Shown in pieces: positions 6,956 to 7,440 of a stretch of 7,440 bases of DNA. Source of the DNA: Candidatus Woesebacteria bacterium UBA925 (GTDB lineage: Bacteria; Patescibacteriota; Microgenomatia; UBA8517); NCBI GenBank assembly GCA_002293705.1, contig DBDT01000057.1, forward strand, positions 1-7,440, given 5' to 3'. The position numbers and the translations under genes are program-made. Under the pieces are notes generated by a model, which saw nothing but the letters and a program-made list of their open reading frames with translations, had not been told where the DNA came from and did not search any database. Each line of letters begins with the position of its first letter. Position 1 is the stretch's first letter.

Positions 6956-6968
6956 TACCCCAAAATAG

Positions 6969-6997
6969 TTGACAAATATCTAATCTTATAGTATCTT
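6969..6997 (+). promoter_or_regulatory. Sigma-70-type promoter of the small right-end unit
   Basis: TTGACA (6969-6974, perfect -35), a 17-base spacer and TATCTT (6992-6997, four of six to TATAAT). Transcription would start near 7004, directly at the 5' arm of the folded leader beginning at 7006. A better-looking TATAGT at 6987 is only 12 bases from the -35 and is unlikely to be used with it. Confidence 0.6.
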
Positions 6998-7005
6998 ATG
7001 TGTAA

Positions 7006-7057
7006 GTTGGATGGGGTTGTGCCCGGCTATATATAGACCGGCGATTCGCCCTCCAGC
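7006..7057 (+). other. Folded 5' leader of the small transcription unit
   Basis: GTTGGA-T-GGG (7006-7015) pairs with CCC-TCCAGC (7049-7057): nine pairs including one G-U, with one bulged T. Inside, CCGG-CTA (7023-7029), loop TATA, and TAG-A-CCGG (7034-7041) form a second stem of seven pairs with one bulged A. GGCG/CGCC (7041-7050) is a competing small hairpin. The outer stem starts within two or three bases of the predicted transcription start. Such a leader may protect the transcript or act as a cis-regulatory element. It matches no riboswitch class I recognise. Confidence 0.45.
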
Positions 7058-7096
7058 TCTATATCTATTGCGCCTGTTGGCAAAGGAGAACATTTT

Positions 7097-7192
7097 ATGT
7101 TTCGATTGCAAAGCTTGATGCGGCACAATAAGAATGCTGGCGAAATCGACCTCGACCTGGCCTCGGCGCCGGCGGCCCCCCTCAACGGGTAG
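7097..7192 (+). CDS. Putative 31-residue peptide
   Basis: Reads MFRLQSLMRH, then NKNAGEIDLD, then LASAPAAPLNG, and stops at TAG. The start is supported by AAAGGAG (7082-7088) with an eight-base spacer, a promoter about 100 bases upstream and a folded leader. The first ten residues are basic/hydrophobic; the rest is acidic then Ala/Pro-rich. From codon 15 on, nearly every codon ends in G or C, unlike the AT-rich neighbouring genes, so the sequence may be foreign. A one-base shift at the C6 run near 7175-7181 would join it to the open stretch VATIALEAPAI ending at TGA 7222-7224. It has no resemblance that I recognise. It could be a real small protein, a leader ORF, the remnant of a longer gene, or incidental to a structured RNA. 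Confidence 0.4.
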   Translation: MFRLQSLMRHNKNAGEIDLDLASAPAAPLNG

Positions 7193-7243
7193 CCACCATC
7201 GCCCTGGAGGCCCCTGCTATCTGAGTGGGGGTCTAAAAGGTCT

Positions 7244-7299
7244 GACCGGCCCCGTCTGGGCTGGTCAAGCAGGTGGGCGACACGTTTGTTGCCCGCCTG
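7244..7299 (+). ncRNA. Two strong tandem hairpins (structured RNA or 3' end of the unit)
   Basis: Hairpin A: GACCGGCCC (7244-7252), loop CGTCT, GGGCTGGTC (7258-7266), nine pairs with one G-U. Three bases later, hairpin B: CAGGTGGGCGACA (7270-7282), loop CGTT, TGTTGCCCGCCTG (7287-7299), thirteen uninterrupted pairs with two G-U. The G-U pairs within otherwise matched stems hint at RNA-level selection, though this is not proof. TCTTATT follows hairpin B, a poor but possible terminator tail. GGGG-GTC (7227-7233) can also pair with GAC...CCCC (7244-7253), an alternative to hairpin A. It matches none of tmRNA, RNase P RNA, SRP RNA or 6S RNA by conserved motifs. Confidence 0.45.
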
Positions 7300-7347
7300 T
7301 CTTATTGGAAACATCATCGCCAAAGAAAGGTTGTCGACGATGGAGCA

Positions 7348-7370
7348 TTAGCTACTAAATAGCTAATTTT
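7348..7370 (+). terminator. Weak terminator-like hairpin, plus strand
   Basis: TTAGCT (7348-7353), loop ACTAAAT and AGCTAA (7361-7366) form a six-pair stem followed by TTTT. The stem is AT-rich and the T run short, so efficiency is doubtful. If used, the transcript from 7004 would be about 365 bases long. Confidence 0.35.
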
Positions 7371-7380
7371 CGAAATTGCG

Positions 7381-7406
7381 AATAAAAAAATAGCACCGCA
7401 AGGTGC
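7381..7406 (-). terminator. Intrinsic terminator for a minus-strand gene beyond the right edge
   Basis: On the minus strand the order is GCACC, loop TTGC, GGTGC, then TATTTTTTTATT. This is a five-pair GC-rich stem with a long T tract. It would end a transcript entering from the right of the window. The gene itself is not visible: only 34 bases remain, and the last 13 look like adapter. Confidence 0.5.
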
Positions 7407-7427
7407 ACAATAGTCAGGGCTCATGCC

Positions 7428-7440
7428 CTGTCTCTTATAC
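7428..7440. other. Probable sequencing-adapter remnant (Nextera/Tn5 mosaic end)
   Basis: The last 13 bases, CTGTCTCTTATAC, equal the first 13 bases of the Nextera read-through adapter (mosaic end CTGTCTCTTATACACATCT). The natural Tn5 outer end begins CTGACTCTT and the inner end CTGTCTCTTG, so neither matches throughout; only the engineered mosaic end does. Its position exactly at the sequence end fits untrimmed adapter carried into the assembly. Confidence 0.85.

Noticed and set aside
7027..7323. Minus-strand 98-codon open frame across the GC-rich island
   Set aside because: It begins at TTG with no SD, has no recognisable domain or codon pattern, and is antisense to a region with its own promoter and SD. 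GC-rich DNA has few stops, so a chance frame is likely.
7134..7358. Plus-strand 74-codon open frame starting MLAKSTS
   Set aside because: No SD precedes it, it overlaps the better-supported 31-codon ORF in another frame, and its Arg/Pro/Gly-rich sequence looks like an out-of-frame reading of GC-rich DNA.
7004..7370. tmRNA, RNase P RNA, SRP RNA or 6S RNA
   Set aside because: The length is in range for some of these, but I see no tmRNA tag or tRNA-like ends, no RNase P core motifs such as GAGGAAAGTCC or ACAGAA, and no SRP tetraloop region.
7415..7430. Hairpin CAGGGC-TCAT-GCCCTG as a terminator
   Set aside because: Its last three bases belong to the probable adapter remnant, so the full stem may not exist in the genome.
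1..7440. CRISPR arrays, insertion sequences, tRNA or rRNA genes
   Set aside because: No spaced direct repeats, transposase frames, terminal inverted repeats with target duplications, T-arm motifs or rRNA-like sequence were seen. The mosaic-end match at the right tip is explained better by library adapter.

Overview
The window looks like the end of a bacterial metagenomic contig. The host is AT-rich and uses the standard stop codons. Hand-counted GC is about 37% in a 120-base piece of rmuC and about 33% in a 120-base piece of the helicase gene. Compact proteins, short intergenic gaps and weak or absent Shine-Dalgarno (SD) sites on most housekeeping genes would suit a small-genome lineage such as Patescibacteria/CPR. 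That placement is inference from style, not from a marker gene.

Left part (1-2153, minus strand): a co-directional run reads a small four-helix membrane protein, a TrpR/YerC-type helix-turn-helix protein, a short methionyl-tRNA synthetase (metG), and the first 14 codons of a further gene cut by the window edge. The gaps are 34, 25 and 3 bases, so this is probably one operon.

Middle (2194-6817, plus strand): rmuC is divergent from that operon. It is followed by a self-contained cassette with a perfect-consensus promoter, a strong SD, a 241-residue secreted six-cysteine protein of unknown function and a strong intrinsic terminator. This gene is far more GC-rich than its neighbours (about 59% in the piece counted). 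Next comes a 944-residue UvrD-type helicase fused to a C-terminal Fe-S PD-(D/E)XK nuclease, like AdnB/AddB. rmuC and the helicase-nuclease are both genome-maintenance proteins.

Right end (6818-7440): there is no conventional gene here, but much structure. A 12-codon ORF with a very good SD sits inside an imperfect stem that competes with a downstream hairpin. Then comes a promoter (TTGACA, 17 bases, TATCTT), a folded 5' leader starting where transcription should start, a 31-codon ORF with a good SD, two strong tandem hairpins, and two convergent terminator-like hairpins. The stretch 7141-7260 is about 69% GC. This small transcription unit matches no RNA or peptide family I recognise and is the best candidate for something undescribed. 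Caution is needed: the last 13 bases match the start of the Nextera/Tn5 mosaic-end adapter, so the extreme right end is probably not genomic, and assembly quality next to it should be checked.
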